A stretch of 64,000 bases of DNA from Bacteroidales bacterium (GTDB lineage Bacteria > Bacillota > Clostridia > Lachnospirales > Lachnospiraceae). A program made the position numbers and the translations under genes. The stretch covers positions 17,835 to 81,834 of the forward strand of contig JAMPFJ010000009.1 of the NCBI GenBank assembly GCA_023664535.1, written 5' to 3'. Positions 33,578-42,264 of this stretch are shown here, piece by piece. The notes below the pieces were generated by a model that saw only the letters and a list, made by a program, of their open reading frames with translations, ran no database searches and had not been told where the DNA came from. Each line of letters opens with the position of its first letter. Positions within the stretch are counted from its first letter, which is position 1.

Positions 33578-35329
33578 TTGAAGAAATTGAAAAAACTTAC
33601 TGCATGGATGCTGGTTGCAGTGTTGTTTGGCAGCTCTCTTGTACCGGGACAAAATATACAGGCAAAACAGGATGTAAGCAAAACGGACAGCAGGATAACG
33701 AATTACGGTGAGGGTGACGGAACAGACCAGGAAGCGACAGAGCAGCAGACCTCCGAAGAAGCAACAACCGAGCAGCAGACAACGGAGAAGGTGACAACCG
33801 AGGAGGCAGCGACAGAACAGCAGACAACGGAAAAAGTGACAACGGAACAGCAGACGACAACCGAGGAGGCGACGACGGAACAACCGACGACGGAGAAGCC
33901 GGCAAACAATTTCGTGGTATCCAAGCTTTCGCCGTCCAAGGCGCAGGTTATTGTGCTGGATCCGGGACACTGCGGAATACATACCGGCGCTCATGCCAAC
34001 GGCCTGAACGAGGAAGATGTGGTTTTGGATATTTCTTACGGGTGTAAGGAATATTTGGATAATTATGGAGACGTAACGGTATACATGACAAGATGGGACC
34101 GCGGCTGCTGCCAGCTGCTGGGGCTGGGCGACTGCCTGGCGTCCCGCAATTATTATGCGAAGCAACTTGAGGCGGACTTTTTAATCAGTATGCATATCAA
34201 TGCAGGAGCAAGCTCCGGCGCAAATGTACTGGCGGCATACCGCTCCGGATATAATGATTCCATCCGGGTAAAGACGCAGGCATTAGGAAAAAAGGTGTTG
34301 GAAAGATTAAGCGCTTTCGGCGTGGCAAACAGGGGCTTTCTGCTTAGGACATCGGGGACAGGCAACCGTTATCCCAACGGCAGCCTGGCGGATTATTATT
34401 CCATTGTAAGAAAAGGCGTGGAGTTAAAAATACCGAGTATTATCATTGAACACGGCTACGTGACCAATTTATATGACTGCAATATGTTTTTCCGGACACA
34501 GGGGCAGAGAAAATCCCTGGGAATAGCCGACGCACAGGCGATAATTTCTTATTACAATCTGAATAAAGAGGTGATTTCCGGAAAATTTGTCCAGACAAAA
34601 TCCGGCACATACTATAAAAACAGTAAGGGAAAAAAGGTAGTCGGCTGGGTGAAGCATCAAGGGTCGTGGTATTATTTTGATAAGAAAACGGCTAAAATGA
34701 AAAAGGGTCTTACCAAGGTTGGGAATTATACCTACTTTTTAAGCCAGGATACCGGAGCGATGCAGGCAGGATGGATTACGGTAAACGGCTCGACGTATTT
34801 TGCGAAGGGTAACGGAGTTATTCTCCAGGATACGGTATATACTATCGGAGGATATAATTATCTGTTTAATGCAAAGGGACAGTTGTACAAGAAAGGTATG
34901 CATTCGGTTAAGGACGGCACTTACTATGTTGACAGCCAGAACCATGTTATTCCGGGAATGTTCAAAATCAAAGGAAAATATTATGCCTTCAGCGACTATG
35001 ACTCCAAGCGTCTTTCCGGTTATCAGTACTTCCGCGGAAAATATTATTATTTCAGTACCACTACAGGCGCAATGCTCCGGAAGAGAATTGTAACCATTGA
35101 CGGCGAGAAATATTACATGGGTTCTTCCGGGACCATGAAGACAGGCTGGATAACCTATAAGAGTAATAAATATTATTTTAACTCCAAAACCGGTAAAATG
35201 ATGAAGGGATGGGTGAAGATTAAAGGAAAATTCTATTACTTTGACAAGAACACCGGAAAGATGCAGAAAAATAAATGGATAGGAAAATACTATGTAAACC
35301 GGAAGGGTGTACGAACGAAAAAAAGATAG
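33578..35329 (+). CDS. Secreted N-acetylmuramoyl-L-alanine amidase with choline-binding-type repeats
   Basis: A 583-residue secreted wall hydrolase. It starts at TTG 33578 (AAAGGAG ten bases upstream). A signal peptide (KKLKKLTAWMLVAVLFGSSLVPG) is followed by a Thr/Glu/Gln-rich linker of about 60 residues (repeats of TTEQQTTE). The Amidase_3 domain (about 125-330) has the zinc ligands: VIVLDPGHCG, the Glu in GLNEEDV, SMHINAG and the catalytic IIIEHGYVTN. The C-terminal half is about ten choline/cell-wall-binding-type repeats with Gly-Trp and Tyr-Tyr-Phe pairs (GWVKHQGSWYYFDKKTAKMK). It should cleave the MurNAc-L-Ala bond on the cell surface. Confidence 0.9.
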   Translation: MKKLKKLTAWMLVAVLFGSSLVPGQNIQAKQDVSKTDSRITNYGEGDGTDQEATEQQTSEEATTEQQTTEKVTTEEAATEQQTTEKVTTEQQTTTEEATTEQPTTEKPANNFVVSKLSPSKAQVIVLDPGHCGIHTGAHANGLNEEDVVLDISYGCKEYLDNYGDVTVYMTRWDRGCCQLLGLGDCLASRNYYAKQLEADFLISMHINAGASSGANVLAAYRSGYNDSIRVKTQALGKKVLERLSAFGVANRGFLLRTSGTGNRYPNGSLADYYSIVRKGVELKIPSIIIEHGYVTNLYDCNMFFRTQGQRKSLGIADAQAIISYYNLNKEVISGKFVQTKSGTYYKNSKGKKVVGWVKHQGSWYYFDKKTAKMKKGLTKVGNYTYFLSQDTGAMQAGWITVNGSTYFAKGNGVILQDTVYTIGGYNYLFNAKGQLYKKGMHSVKDGTYYVDSQNHVIPGMFKIKGKYYAFSDYDSKRLSGYQYFRGKYYYFSTTTGAMLRKRIVTIDGEKYYMGSSGTMKTGWITYKSNKYYFNSKTGKMMKGWVKIKGKFYYFDKNTGKMQKNKWIGKYYVNRKGVRTKKR

Positions 35330-35332
35330 GGG

Positions 35333-35361
35333 TTGTGGAAAACGACAATTTTTGGTAAAAT
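35333..35361 (+). promoter_or_regulatory. Possible promoter of glycogen phosphorylase
   Basis: TTGTGG at 35333-35338, a 17-base spacer and TAAAAT at 35356-35361. The leader to ATG 35518 is about 150 bases. I see no defined regulatory element in it. Confidence 0.45.
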
Positions 35362-35517
35362 ATAAGCGTGTATGGGTTAAACGGCTGTTATAATGGGAAA
35401 AATCCCTCTGTGACAGTCTTTGCCCTTGTGCTTTTTGATGTGATGAACAAATGAAAGCATAGATAGAATTTGATAAGAGCAGAAAAACGGCTCTGGTTAC
35501 AAGGAGGAGAACAAAGA

Positions 35518-37980
35518 ATGGCTAGAAAGTTAGACTTTGATAAAGAGGCTTTTAAAAAAGAGGTTGTCAATAATGTAAAAGCCCTTTATCGTAAGACGAT
35601 TGATGAGGCTACGCAGCAGCAGGTATTTCAGGCGGTATCCTATGCAATTAAGGATACCATTATCGACCAGTGGATTGCTACACATAAGGAGTATGAAAAG
35701 CAGAATGCAAAAACCGTATATTATTTATCCATGGAATTTTTAATGGGTAGAGCATTGGGAAATAATCTGATTAACTTAACGTATTATAATGAAGTGAAGG
35801 AAGCATTGGATGAGCTGGGCTTCGATTTAAATGTCATTGAAGACCAGGAGCCGGATGCGGCGTTAGGAAACGGCGGTCTCGGACGTCTGGCAGCATGTTT
35901 CCTGGATTCCTTAGCTACGCTTGGCTATCCGGCATATGGCTGTGGTATACGTTACCGTTACGGTATGTTCCGCCAGGAGATTCAGGACGGTTATCAGATT
36001 GAGAAGCCGGATGACTGGTTAGCAGACGGCAATCCCTTTGAGGTTCGCCGGTCAGAGTACGCATGCGAGGTTAAATTTGGCGGACATGTCAGAGTTGATT
36101 ATAAGGACGGTAAGAATCAGTTTATCCAGGAGGGATATTCTTCTATCCGTGCCGTACCCTATGACCTTCCGATTATCGGATACGGAAATAATGTGGTAAA
36201 TACATTAAGAATCTGGGACGCAGAGGCGATTCAGGATTTTAACCTTGATTCCTTTGATAAGGGTGAATACCAGAAAGCAGTAGAACAGCAGAATCTTGCC
36301 AGAACCATTGTAGAGGTGCTTTATCCAAATGATAACCATTATGCCGGTAAGGAATTGAGATTAAAGCAGCAGTATTTCTTTATTTCTGCTTCCATTCAGA
36401 CGGCAATTAACAAATTTAAAGAAAATAATTCCGATTTACGCGATATTCCGAAGAAAATTACTTTCCAGCTGAACGATACGCATCCGACAGTAACGGTAGC
36501 GGAGCTGATGAGGATTCTGGTGGATGAAGAGGGTCTGGAATGGGAGGATGCATGGGACATTACCTGTCATACCTGTGCGTACACGAACCATACCATTATG
36601 TCAGAAGCACTTGAGAAATGGCCGATTGAGCTGTTCTCCAGACTGCTTCCCCGTGTATATCAGATTATCGAAGAGATTGACCGGAGATATGTGAACATGA
36701 TTCGCGAGAAGTATCCGAACAATCCGGAGAAGGTAAAGAGTATGGCGATTCTTTACGACGGGCAGGTTAAGATGGCGCATCTTGCGATAGCAGGCTCTTA
36801 TTCCGTAAACGGTGTTGCACAGCTTCACACGGAGATTCTGAAGAAGAGAGAGCTTAAGGATTTCTATGAGATGAGACCGGAGCAGTTTAACAATAAGACG
36901 AACGGAATTACCCAGAGACGGTTCTTACTGCATGGTAATCCGTTACTGGCAGACTGGATTACCTCCAAGATTGGCGATGAGTGGATTACCGACCTTCCGC
37001 ATCTGGCAAAATTAAAGGTTTATGTGGATGATGAAAAGTGCCAGCAGGAATTTATGAATATTAAATACCAGAACAAGGTTCGTCTGGCTGCCTATATTAA
37101 GGAGCACAACGGCGTGGAGATAGACCCGCGCTCAATCTTTGACGTACAGGTTAAGCGGCTTCATGAGTACAAGAGACAGCTGTTAAATATTTTACATGTT
37201 ATGCATCTGTATAACGAGATTAAAGAGCATCCGGAAATGGATATTGTACCGCGCACATTTATTTTTGGTGCAAAGGCGGCTGCCGGCTATAAGCGGGCAA
37301 AATTAACCATCAAGTTAATTAACTCTGTGGCAGAGGTTATCAATAATGATGAGTCCATTAAGGGTAAAATTAAAGTGGTATTTATCGAGAATTACCGTGT
37401 ATCCAATGCGGAGCTGATTTTTGCCGCTGCCGATGTTTCCGAGCAGATTTCCACTGCTTCCCGTGAGGCGTCCGGTACCGGTAATATGAAATTTATGTTG
37501 AACGGTGCGCCTACTCTTGGTACAATGGATGGTGCAAACGTAGAGATTGTGGAAGAGGTTGGCGAAGAGAATGCATTCATCTTTGGTCTTTCCGCAGATG
37601 AGGTTATGGCATATGAGCGGGATAAGAATTACTATCCGGCAGATATCTTTAACAGCAATGCCAATGTCCGCAAGGTAATGACTCAGTTGATTAACGGTTT
37701 TTATGACGATGATACGGAGCTGTTCAGGGATATTTATGATTCCCTGCTGAAGGAGGATGTGTACTTTACGTTAAAGGATTTTGATTCTTATTGTGAAGCA
37801 CATAAGAAAGTGGATGAAGCATACAGAGACGAGAAGAAGTGGGCGAAGATGGCAATGTTAAATACCGCATGCGCCGGCAAGTTCTCTTCCGACAGAACGA
37901 TTGAGCAGTACGCAAAGGAAATCTGGAAGCTGGATAAGGTTAAGGTGACTATGCCGAAACCGGCTGCAGCGAAAAAGTAA
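35518..37980 (+). CDS. glgP: Glycogen/maltodextrin phosphorylase
   Basis: An 820-residue GT35 phosphorylase that removes terminal alpha-1,4-glucose from glycogen as glucose 1-phosphate using pyridoxal phosphate. The N-terminal part has YYLSMEFLMGRALGNNLINL and the GNGGLGRLAACFLDS block. The C-terminal catalytic part has NGITQRRFLLHGNP, the VQVKRLHEYKRQLLN block, and the PLP-site sequence EASGTGNMKFMLNGAPTLGTMDGANVEI, in which Lys (NMKF) binds PLP. ATG 35518 has AGGAGGAG upstream. Length and motifs are complete. It has its own terminator. Confidence 0.95.
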   Translation: MARKLDFDKEAFKKEVVNNVKALYRKTIDEATQQQVFQAVSYAIKDTIIDQWIATHKEYEKQNAKTVYYLSMEFLMGRALGNNLINLTYYNEVKEALDELGFDLNVIEDQEPDAALGNGGLGRLAACFLDSLATLGYPAYGCGIRYRYGMFRQEIQDGYQIEKPDDWLADGNPFEVRRSEYACEVKFGGHVRVDYKDGKNQFIQEGYSSIRAVPYDLPIIGYGNNVVNTLRIWDAEAIQDFNLDSFDKGEYQKAVEQQNLARTIVEVLYPNDNHYAGKELRLKQQYFFISASIQTAINKFKENNSDLRDIPKKITFQLNDTHPTVTVAELMRILVDEEGLEWEDAWDITCHTCAYTNHTIMSEALEKWPIELFSRLLPRVYQIIEEIDRRYVNMIREKYPNNPEKVKSMAILYDGQVKMAHLAIAGSYSVNGVAQLHTEILKKRELKDFYEMRPEQFNNKTNGITQRRFLLHGNPLLADWITSKIGDEWITDLPHLAKLKVYVDDEKCQQEFMNIKYQNKVRLAAYIKEHNGVEIDPRSIFDVQVKRLHEYKRQLLNILHVMHLYNEIKEHPEMDIVPRTFIFGAKAAAGYKRAKLTIKLINSVAEVINNDESIKGKIKVVFIENYRVSNAELIFAAADVSEQISTASREASGTGNMKFMLNGAPTLGTMDGANVEIVEEVGEENAFIFGLSADEVMAYERDKNYYPADIFNSNANVRKVMTQLINGFYDDDTELFRDIYDSLLKEDVYFTLKDFDSYCEAHKKVDEAYRDEKKWAKMAMLNTACAGKFSSDRTIEQYAKEIWKLDKVKVTMPKPAAAKK

Positions 37981-38015
37981 TTGCAGAATCCGGCATTTCG
38001 ATAGAAAAGGGTTGC

Positions 38016-38064
38016 CCGGGACGGGATGGGAAAGATAATTTTCCTGTTCTGTCCCGTTTTTTTT
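38016..38064 (+). terminator. Terminator of glycogen phosphorylase
   Basis: CGGGACGGGATGGGAAA pairs with TTTTCCTGTTCTGTCCCG allowing a few mismatches and is followed by eight T (38057-38064). Confidence 0.85.
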
Positions 38065-38128
38065 ACCCGGAAAAAGCAATCATAATTGGAACCTCTTCCG
38101 CATAAAATGGTGGGAGAGGTTTTTTTCT

Positions 38129-39142
38129 ATGAAAAAATTTATGTTGTACTTTATCCTTATGCTTGCCATTCCCTGCGTGCTGACCCTTGGCTTCAGTGTA
38201 TTCAGTGAGAATATACAGATTGGGAAGGGCGGAAGCTCCCTGGAAAGCAGGTATATGGGAAAAGAAATTTTAATTGAATTAAATGGGCTGTATAAGAGCA
38301 TGGACGTGGAGGAATATGTATTGGGCGTGCTGTGTGGAGCCATGCCGCCGGATTATGATATGGAAGCGTTAAAGGTACAGGCAGTATTAATCCGGACAAA
38401 TGTGTTGAAGGAGATGGAAGAGAAAAATACTGCCGATGCCGCAGATTTGTCCTATCAGTATCTGACCGTGGAAAACCGGATTGAGCTTTGGGGGGACAGG
38501 AATTATGAAAAATATGCGGCACGGGTAAAGAAAGCGGTGGCGAGGACTGCCGGTCAGGTGTTAAAAAAGGAAGATGCCCTGATTATGGCACTTTATCATG
38601 AGGTCAGTATCGGAAAGACTGCCAGTGCGGAAGAAATACTGGGTGAGGATATCAGTTATCTCCAATCCGTGGAAAGCAGCCAGGATGTTGAGGCAAAGCA
38701 TTATATGAATATTGTGAATTATACCTGGGAGGAGCTGCGGGAATGTCTGAATAAAACGGTGCGCCGGGAGGAGACCGGAGAGGAAGAGGGGACGGAGGAG
38801 GCATCTCCGGCGGAAAATGGGAAGGAGGAACAGCAGAGCAGGGAGGGCGAAACCGTTGAAATCCGGATTGAGGAGAGCAGTGAAAACGGATTTGTCAGGA
38901 AAGCTTCGGTGGACGGAACCATTTATACGGGCGAGGAGGCCATGGAGATTTTTTGTTTGGCCTCCACAAATTTTTATGTGGAGGAAATTGACGGAGGGGT
39001 GCGGTTTGTCTGCCTGGGCAAGGGGAATTGTCTTGGCGTTTCCCAATATGGGGCAAATTATATGGCGTTGAACGGGAAAAAGATGGAGGAAATTCTGAAA
39101 TATTATTATACGGATGTCAGTCTGGTAAAGTACGGGAAATAA
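38129..39142 (+). CDS. spoIID: Stage II sporulation protein D (SpoIID)
   Basis: A 337-residue membrane-anchored lytic transglycosylase that works in engulfment of the forespore. One N-terminal membrane segment (about residues 5-25) is followed by the SpoIID domain: DVEEYVLGVLCGAMPPDYDMEALKVQAVLIRTNVLKEM (about 60-97) and the C-terminal GNCLGVSQYGANYMALNGKKMEEILKYYYTD. The usual catalytic Glu falls in the DYDMEALKVQA block. An acidic, low-complexity insert (EETGEEEGTEEASPAENG) near residue 215 separates the halves and is unusual. It is followed by an L,D-transpeptidase and spoIIQ, which fits a mother-cell/forespore engulfment cluster. Confidence 0.9.
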   Translation: MKKFMLYFILMLAIPCVLTLGFSVFSENIQIGKGGSSLESRYMGKEILIELNGLYKSMDVEEYVLGVLCGAMPPDYDMEALKVQAVLIRTNVLKEMEEKNTADAADLSYQYLTVENRIELWGDRNYEKYAARVKKAVARTAGQVLKKEDALIMALYHEVSIGKTASAEEILGEDISYLQSVESSQDVEAKHYMNIVNYTWEELRECLNKTVRREETGEEEGTEEASPAENGKEEQQSREGETVEIRIEESSENGFVRKASVDGTIYTGEEAMEIFCLASTNFYVEEIDGGVRFVCLGKGNCLGVSQYGANYMALNGKKMEEILKYYYTDVSLVKYGK

Positions 39143-39232
39143 TGGAAAAAAAGAAGCTGAAAATTGCATTACAAAATATAGATTGTATGATATAATGAAC
39201 GCATAAGTACGAACACCGAGAGGAAGAAACAA

Positions 39233-40699
39233 ATGAAATACAGATTTTTTCTGACCTATGTCCCAATAATGTTTTTGATTAGCCTGATTTTACTGGTGGT
39301 GACTGACCAGTATAACGGCAGGGTGAGAATGGTCAGTTATCAGGTAGAAAAGGCGGATTTTGGACAGTACAGCGGAGAACATATCCGGGGTGGCGGAACC
39401 GGCGGCGGGGAAAGCCGCCGGACGGAACAGTTTTATAATGGGACGGAGTTAAAGGATAACGGACATCCCTATTGCATTAAAGTGAACAAAGAGAAAAATG
39501 TGGTTACCGTATATGCGCTGGGAAGCAGCGGGTATTATAGTGAACCGGTGAAAGCGATGGTTTGCTCTGTAGGTGAGACGGGAAATACGCCGGACGGTAT
39601 CTATAATCTTGGGAACCGGTCGGAATGGCTCCTGCTGGAGGGGGATGTCTATGGGCAGTATGCCACCAGAATTACCGGGAGTATTCTCTTTCATTCCGTA
39701 CCCTATTTTACGCAGAATAAGGCGGATTTGGAAATAGAGGAATACAACAAGCTGGGGACGAGCGTATCGGCGGGATGCGTCCGGCTGTCAGTAATTGATG
39801 CAAAATGGATTTATGATAACTGTGCCGAGGATACCTATGTGGAAATATTTGAGAGCGCATACGAGGGTCCCCTCGGAAAGCCGGTTTCGGCGGTAATCGG
39901 CAGCGGTGGACAGGAGGGGAACTGGGACCCTACGGACCCGGACAGGGATAATCCGTATATGGGAAACGTTCCGGTTATTCTTGGCGCTTATGACCGGGAG
40001 ATTGAGCGGTATTCGGATTTTGATATTACTTCCGGGGTGACGGCGCTGGATTCTACCGGCAGGGATGTCACCGCAAGCATGGAGATAAAAGGAGAGGTGG
40101 ACGAAAATACCTGCGGTACGTATAAGATAACCTATTCGGTAACGGACGAGAGAGGGATTACCGGTTCGGCGACGGCAAATATTATTATCAAGGATAAGGA
40201 GCCGCCGGTGCTCATTGTCGACCAGAAGGTAACCTCTATTGGGGCATATGACGTTAAGTCGTCCAAGCAGCTGCATGATTTGCTGCTGGAAAATGTGACG
40301 GCATATGACGGTAATGTGGAATTGGAGGATAAGGCAATTCTGGTGGACTACTCGGAAATTTTGAAGCAGGGATATGGAAAATGCCATGTTAAGTACCGGG
40401 CAAAGGATTCGGAGGGGAACCAGTCGGATGTGGTCGTATTATCTGTGGATGTGGATATGGAACCGCCGACGCTTTCGGTAAAAAATGAGATGCAGGGAGA
40501 TATCCGTGTATCCAATATGCTGAATGACGATTATATGCTGGGACTGGTTAAGGCGGAGGATAACAGCGGAAAGGTTGAGGTGACCATAAGCCGTCCGTTA
40601 ACCTATCGGGTTGGAGAGCCTTACGTGATGATGTATTGCGCCAGGGACGATTTTGGCAATGTGACAACGCTGAGCGTTACGTACCAGCTTAAAAATTAA
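39233..40699 (+). CDS. L,D-transpeptidase (YkuD) with Ig-like repeats
   Basis: A 488-residue protein. One N-terminal membrane segment (about 6-24), a Gly-rich linker, and a YkuD catalytic domain (about 80-215) with the motif SILFHSVPYF...GTSVSAGCVRLSV, in which His and the Cys of SAGC are catalytic. The C-terminal 230 residues form Ig-like repeats of the DUF5011/HYR type (GTYKITYSVTDERGITGSATANIII and related units). L,D-transpeptidases make 3-3 crosslinks in peptidoglycan or tether proteins. Its place between spoIID and spoIIQ suggests a part in spore wall or engulfment remodelling, but this is positional. Confidence 0.85.
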   Translation: MKYRFFLTYVPIMFLISLILLVVTDQYNGRVRMVSYQVEKADFGQYSGEHIRGGGTGGGESRRTEQFYNGTELKDNGHPYCIKVNKEKNVVTVYALGSSGYYSEPVKAMVCSVGETGNTPDGIYNLGNRSEWLLLEGDVYGQYATRITGSILFHSVPYFTQNKADLEIEEYNKLGTSVSAGCVRLSVIDAKWIYDNCAEDTYVEIFESAYEGPLGKPVSAVIGSGGQEGNWDPTDPDRDNPYMGNVPVILGAYDREIERYSDFDITSGVTALDSTGRDVTASMEIKGEVDENTCGTYKITYSVTDERGITGSATANIIIKDKEPPVLIVDQKVTSIGAYDVKSSKQLHDLLLENVTAYDGNVELEDKAILVDYSEILKQGYGKCHVKYRAKDSEGNQSDVVVLSVDVDMEPPTLSVKNEMQGDIRVSNMLNDDYMLGLVKAEDNSGKVEVTISRPLTYRVGEPYVMMYCARDDFGNVTTLSVTYQLKN

Positions 40700-40766
40700 A
40701 GGGAAAATCAAAAAATCTGAATAAATCATTTCTTCTGTGGTAAACCTATCCATAGAGGTGATGAAA

Positions 40767-41609
40767 ATGCAAAATCATGGTAAACCATTTGTACAAAAGT
40801 TGAAGGACAATGCGTTTTATATCGCATTGGGACTTGGACTGCTGGCTATTCTGGCAGTAATTGCGGTATATACGATGGAGCGGAACGGAAATATTATGGC
40901 TGAGAATGATATGGATTTAAATCAGGCATCGGATTATTCCGTCGTGACAACGCAGGAGCGTAAGGTGGAAGTGACTAACGGAAAGACGGCAGACAAAAAA
41001 AGCACCACGGAGGAAAAGAAAAGCAGCGATAGAAGCACTGCGGATAAGAAGGAGCAGTCAGGGGATAAAGCCGGCTGTGATGCATTGCAGGAGGAACTGG
41101 CAGAGCAGACAACGGAAAAGGCAGTAGAGGAAAAAGCGGCAGAGGATAACGCAGAACAGATACCGGTTACCTCCGACGTCGGGGAATTGAATTTTACCAG
41201 TGATAAGGAACTGGCATGGCCGGTAAAGGGAGATGTCATTCTGCCCTATAGTATGGAGACTACCGTATATTTCAAAACACTGGAGCAGTACCAATGCAAT
41301 CCGGGAATGCTGATTGCAGCGGGAAATGGGACGACGGTCACTAATGCATTTCTGGGCAAGGTGACAAAGGTTACAAGCGATAATACTTATGGGAATATGG
41401 TTACCTTGTATCTTGGCAATGATTATAGTATCGTTTACGGACAGTTGGATATGATTTATGTAAAAGAGGGTGATTATGTGAAGACCGGGGCTTCCATCGG
41501 AACCGTCGGCACACCCACAGACAGCTTTAAGGAGGAAGGAAGCCATTTGTTTTTCCAGATGTTAGAGGGAGAAAAAACAGTTAATCCGCTGCAGTTTATG
41601 CAGGGTTAA
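40767..41609 (+). CDS. spoIIQ: SpoIIQ-like protein, degenerate M23 (LytM) domain
   Basis: A 280-residue membrane protein. One N-terminal transmembrane helix (about 18-38), a charged Lys/Glu-rich linker (about 65-130), and a LytM/M23-type domain (about 145-280). The zinc ligands expected in active M23 enzymes are missing: no HxxxD in the first strand (LPYSMETTVYFKT), and HLFFQM instead of HLHFE near the end. This resembles Bacillus SpoIIQ, whose LytM domain is inactive and serves as the forespore half of the SpoIIQ-SpoIIIAH channel. ATG 40767 (GAGGTG six bases upstream) is preferred to an ATG at 40761. Two genes downstream of spoIID. Confidence 0.8.
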   Translation: MQNHGKPFVQKLKDNAFYIALGLGLLAILAVIAVYTMERNGNIMAENDMDLNQASDYSVVTTQERKVEVTNGKTADKKSTTEEKKSSDRSTADKKEQSGDKAGCDALQEELAEQTTEKAVEEKAAEDNAEQIPVTSDVGELNFTSDKELAWPVKGDVILPYSMETTVYFKTLEQYQCNPGMLIAAGNGTTVTNAFLGKVTKVTSDNTYGNMVTLYLGNDYSIVYGQLDMIYVKEGDYVKTGASIGTVGTPTDSFKEEGSHLFFQMLEGEKTVNPLQFMQG

Positions 41610-41630
41610 CGAAAAGAGACAGAAGAAAAG

Positions 41631-41685
41631 AGACTGTCACATCGGTATGGAAGAAAATATTTTCCGGATGTGACGGTCTTTTGTT
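41631..41685 (+). terminator. Terminator of the spoIIQ transcript
   Basis: AGACTGTCACATC (41631-41643) pairs with GATGTGACGGTCT (41667-41679) with one G-T, followed by TTTTGTTG. It lies between convergent genes. Confidence 0.8.
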
Positions 41686-41701
41686 GTTTCCAAAAGCTCC
41701 G

Positions 41702-42106
41702 TCAGGAATCCTGTCCGGGAATACAGTTACGGCAGTACCCTTCAAATAACAGGGTGTGACTGGTGATTACACCGTCAAAAGCGGCGCTGGCAGCCAGGTC
41801 AAGCTGGTCGGCGTAGGGAATCATCATATCCTTCACGCAGCCGCATTTTCCGCAGATGACATGATAGTGCGGGCGGGTATCTGCATCAAAACGGTCCGCT
41901 TTTCCGTCGCAGGTCAGGCGTTGAATTTCTCCCCGCTCCGCCAACTGGGAAAGATTCCGGTAAACCGTTCCCAGACTGATATTGGGAATGATGTCATGGA
42001 TTGCCTGATAGATTGTATCCGCAGTGGGATGGTCTTTTCTGGTCTGCAAAAAAGCAATAATTGCATCGCGCTGCTTACTGCGCTTCATGGTGGCTTGTTC
42101 TGCCAT
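41702..42106 (-). CDS. Fur-family regulator (PerR-like)
   Basis: A 134-residue metal-dependent repressor. Winged helix: RDAIIAFLQTRKDHPTADTIYQAIHDIIPNISLGTVYRNLSQLAERGEIQRL. Metal sites: DRFDADTRPHYHVICGKCGCV, where the HYH and Asp are the regulatory site, and the two CxxC pairs (CGKC, CRNC) that hold structural zinc. The presence of an Asp before HxH and no extra Fur-type site fits PerR (peroxide sensing) better than Fur. An 18-base dyad of Fur/PerR-box type lies 25 bases upstream, so it probably represses itself. A gene in the opposite direction (42265) shares that region. Confidence 0.85.
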   Translation of the reverse strand: MAEQATMKRSKQRDAIIAFLQTRKDHPTADTIYQAIHDIIPNISLGTVYRNLSQLAERGEIQRLTCDGKADRFDADTRPHYHVICGKCGCVKDMMIPYADQLDLAASAAFDGVITSHTLLFEGYCRNCIPGQDS

Positions 42107-42130
42107 AGCTTACCTCCAACATAAAAACAG

Positions 42131-42149
42131 GAATTATTATCATTATTCT
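42131..42149. promoter_or_regulatory. Fur/PerR-box operator
   Basis: GAATTATTATCATTATTC reads as an imperfect dyad of the 7-1-7 Fur/PerR type (ATTATTA/TCATTATT) directly upstream of the Fur-family gene and near the promoter of the divergent c-di-GMP gene. Confidence 0.5.
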
Positions 42150-42165
42150 ATTATATATTGCATTA

Positions 42166-42193
42166 TTGTAAAATGTCAAGATTATGGTATAAT
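42166..42193 (+). promoter_or_regulatory. Promoter of the EAL-domain gene
   Basis: TTGTAA at 42166-42171, a 16-base spacer and TATAAT at 42188-42193. Confidence 0.5.
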
Positions 42194-42264
42194 ATAGCAC
42201 AGGTACATTTTTGTTAAACTGTATGAAGAAAAACCCGCGATTTTCGGTGAAAATGAGGTGAATT

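Noticed and set aside
33720..33900. Repeats as a CRISPR array
   Set aside because: The units are short, imperfect, in frame and encode a Thr/Glu linker. There are no spacers of constant length and no cas genes.
33597..33939. Two overlapping - strand ORFs opposite the amidase linker
   Set aside because: They mirror the TTEQ repeats of the amidase and yield only Ser/Val/Leu repeats without start signals.
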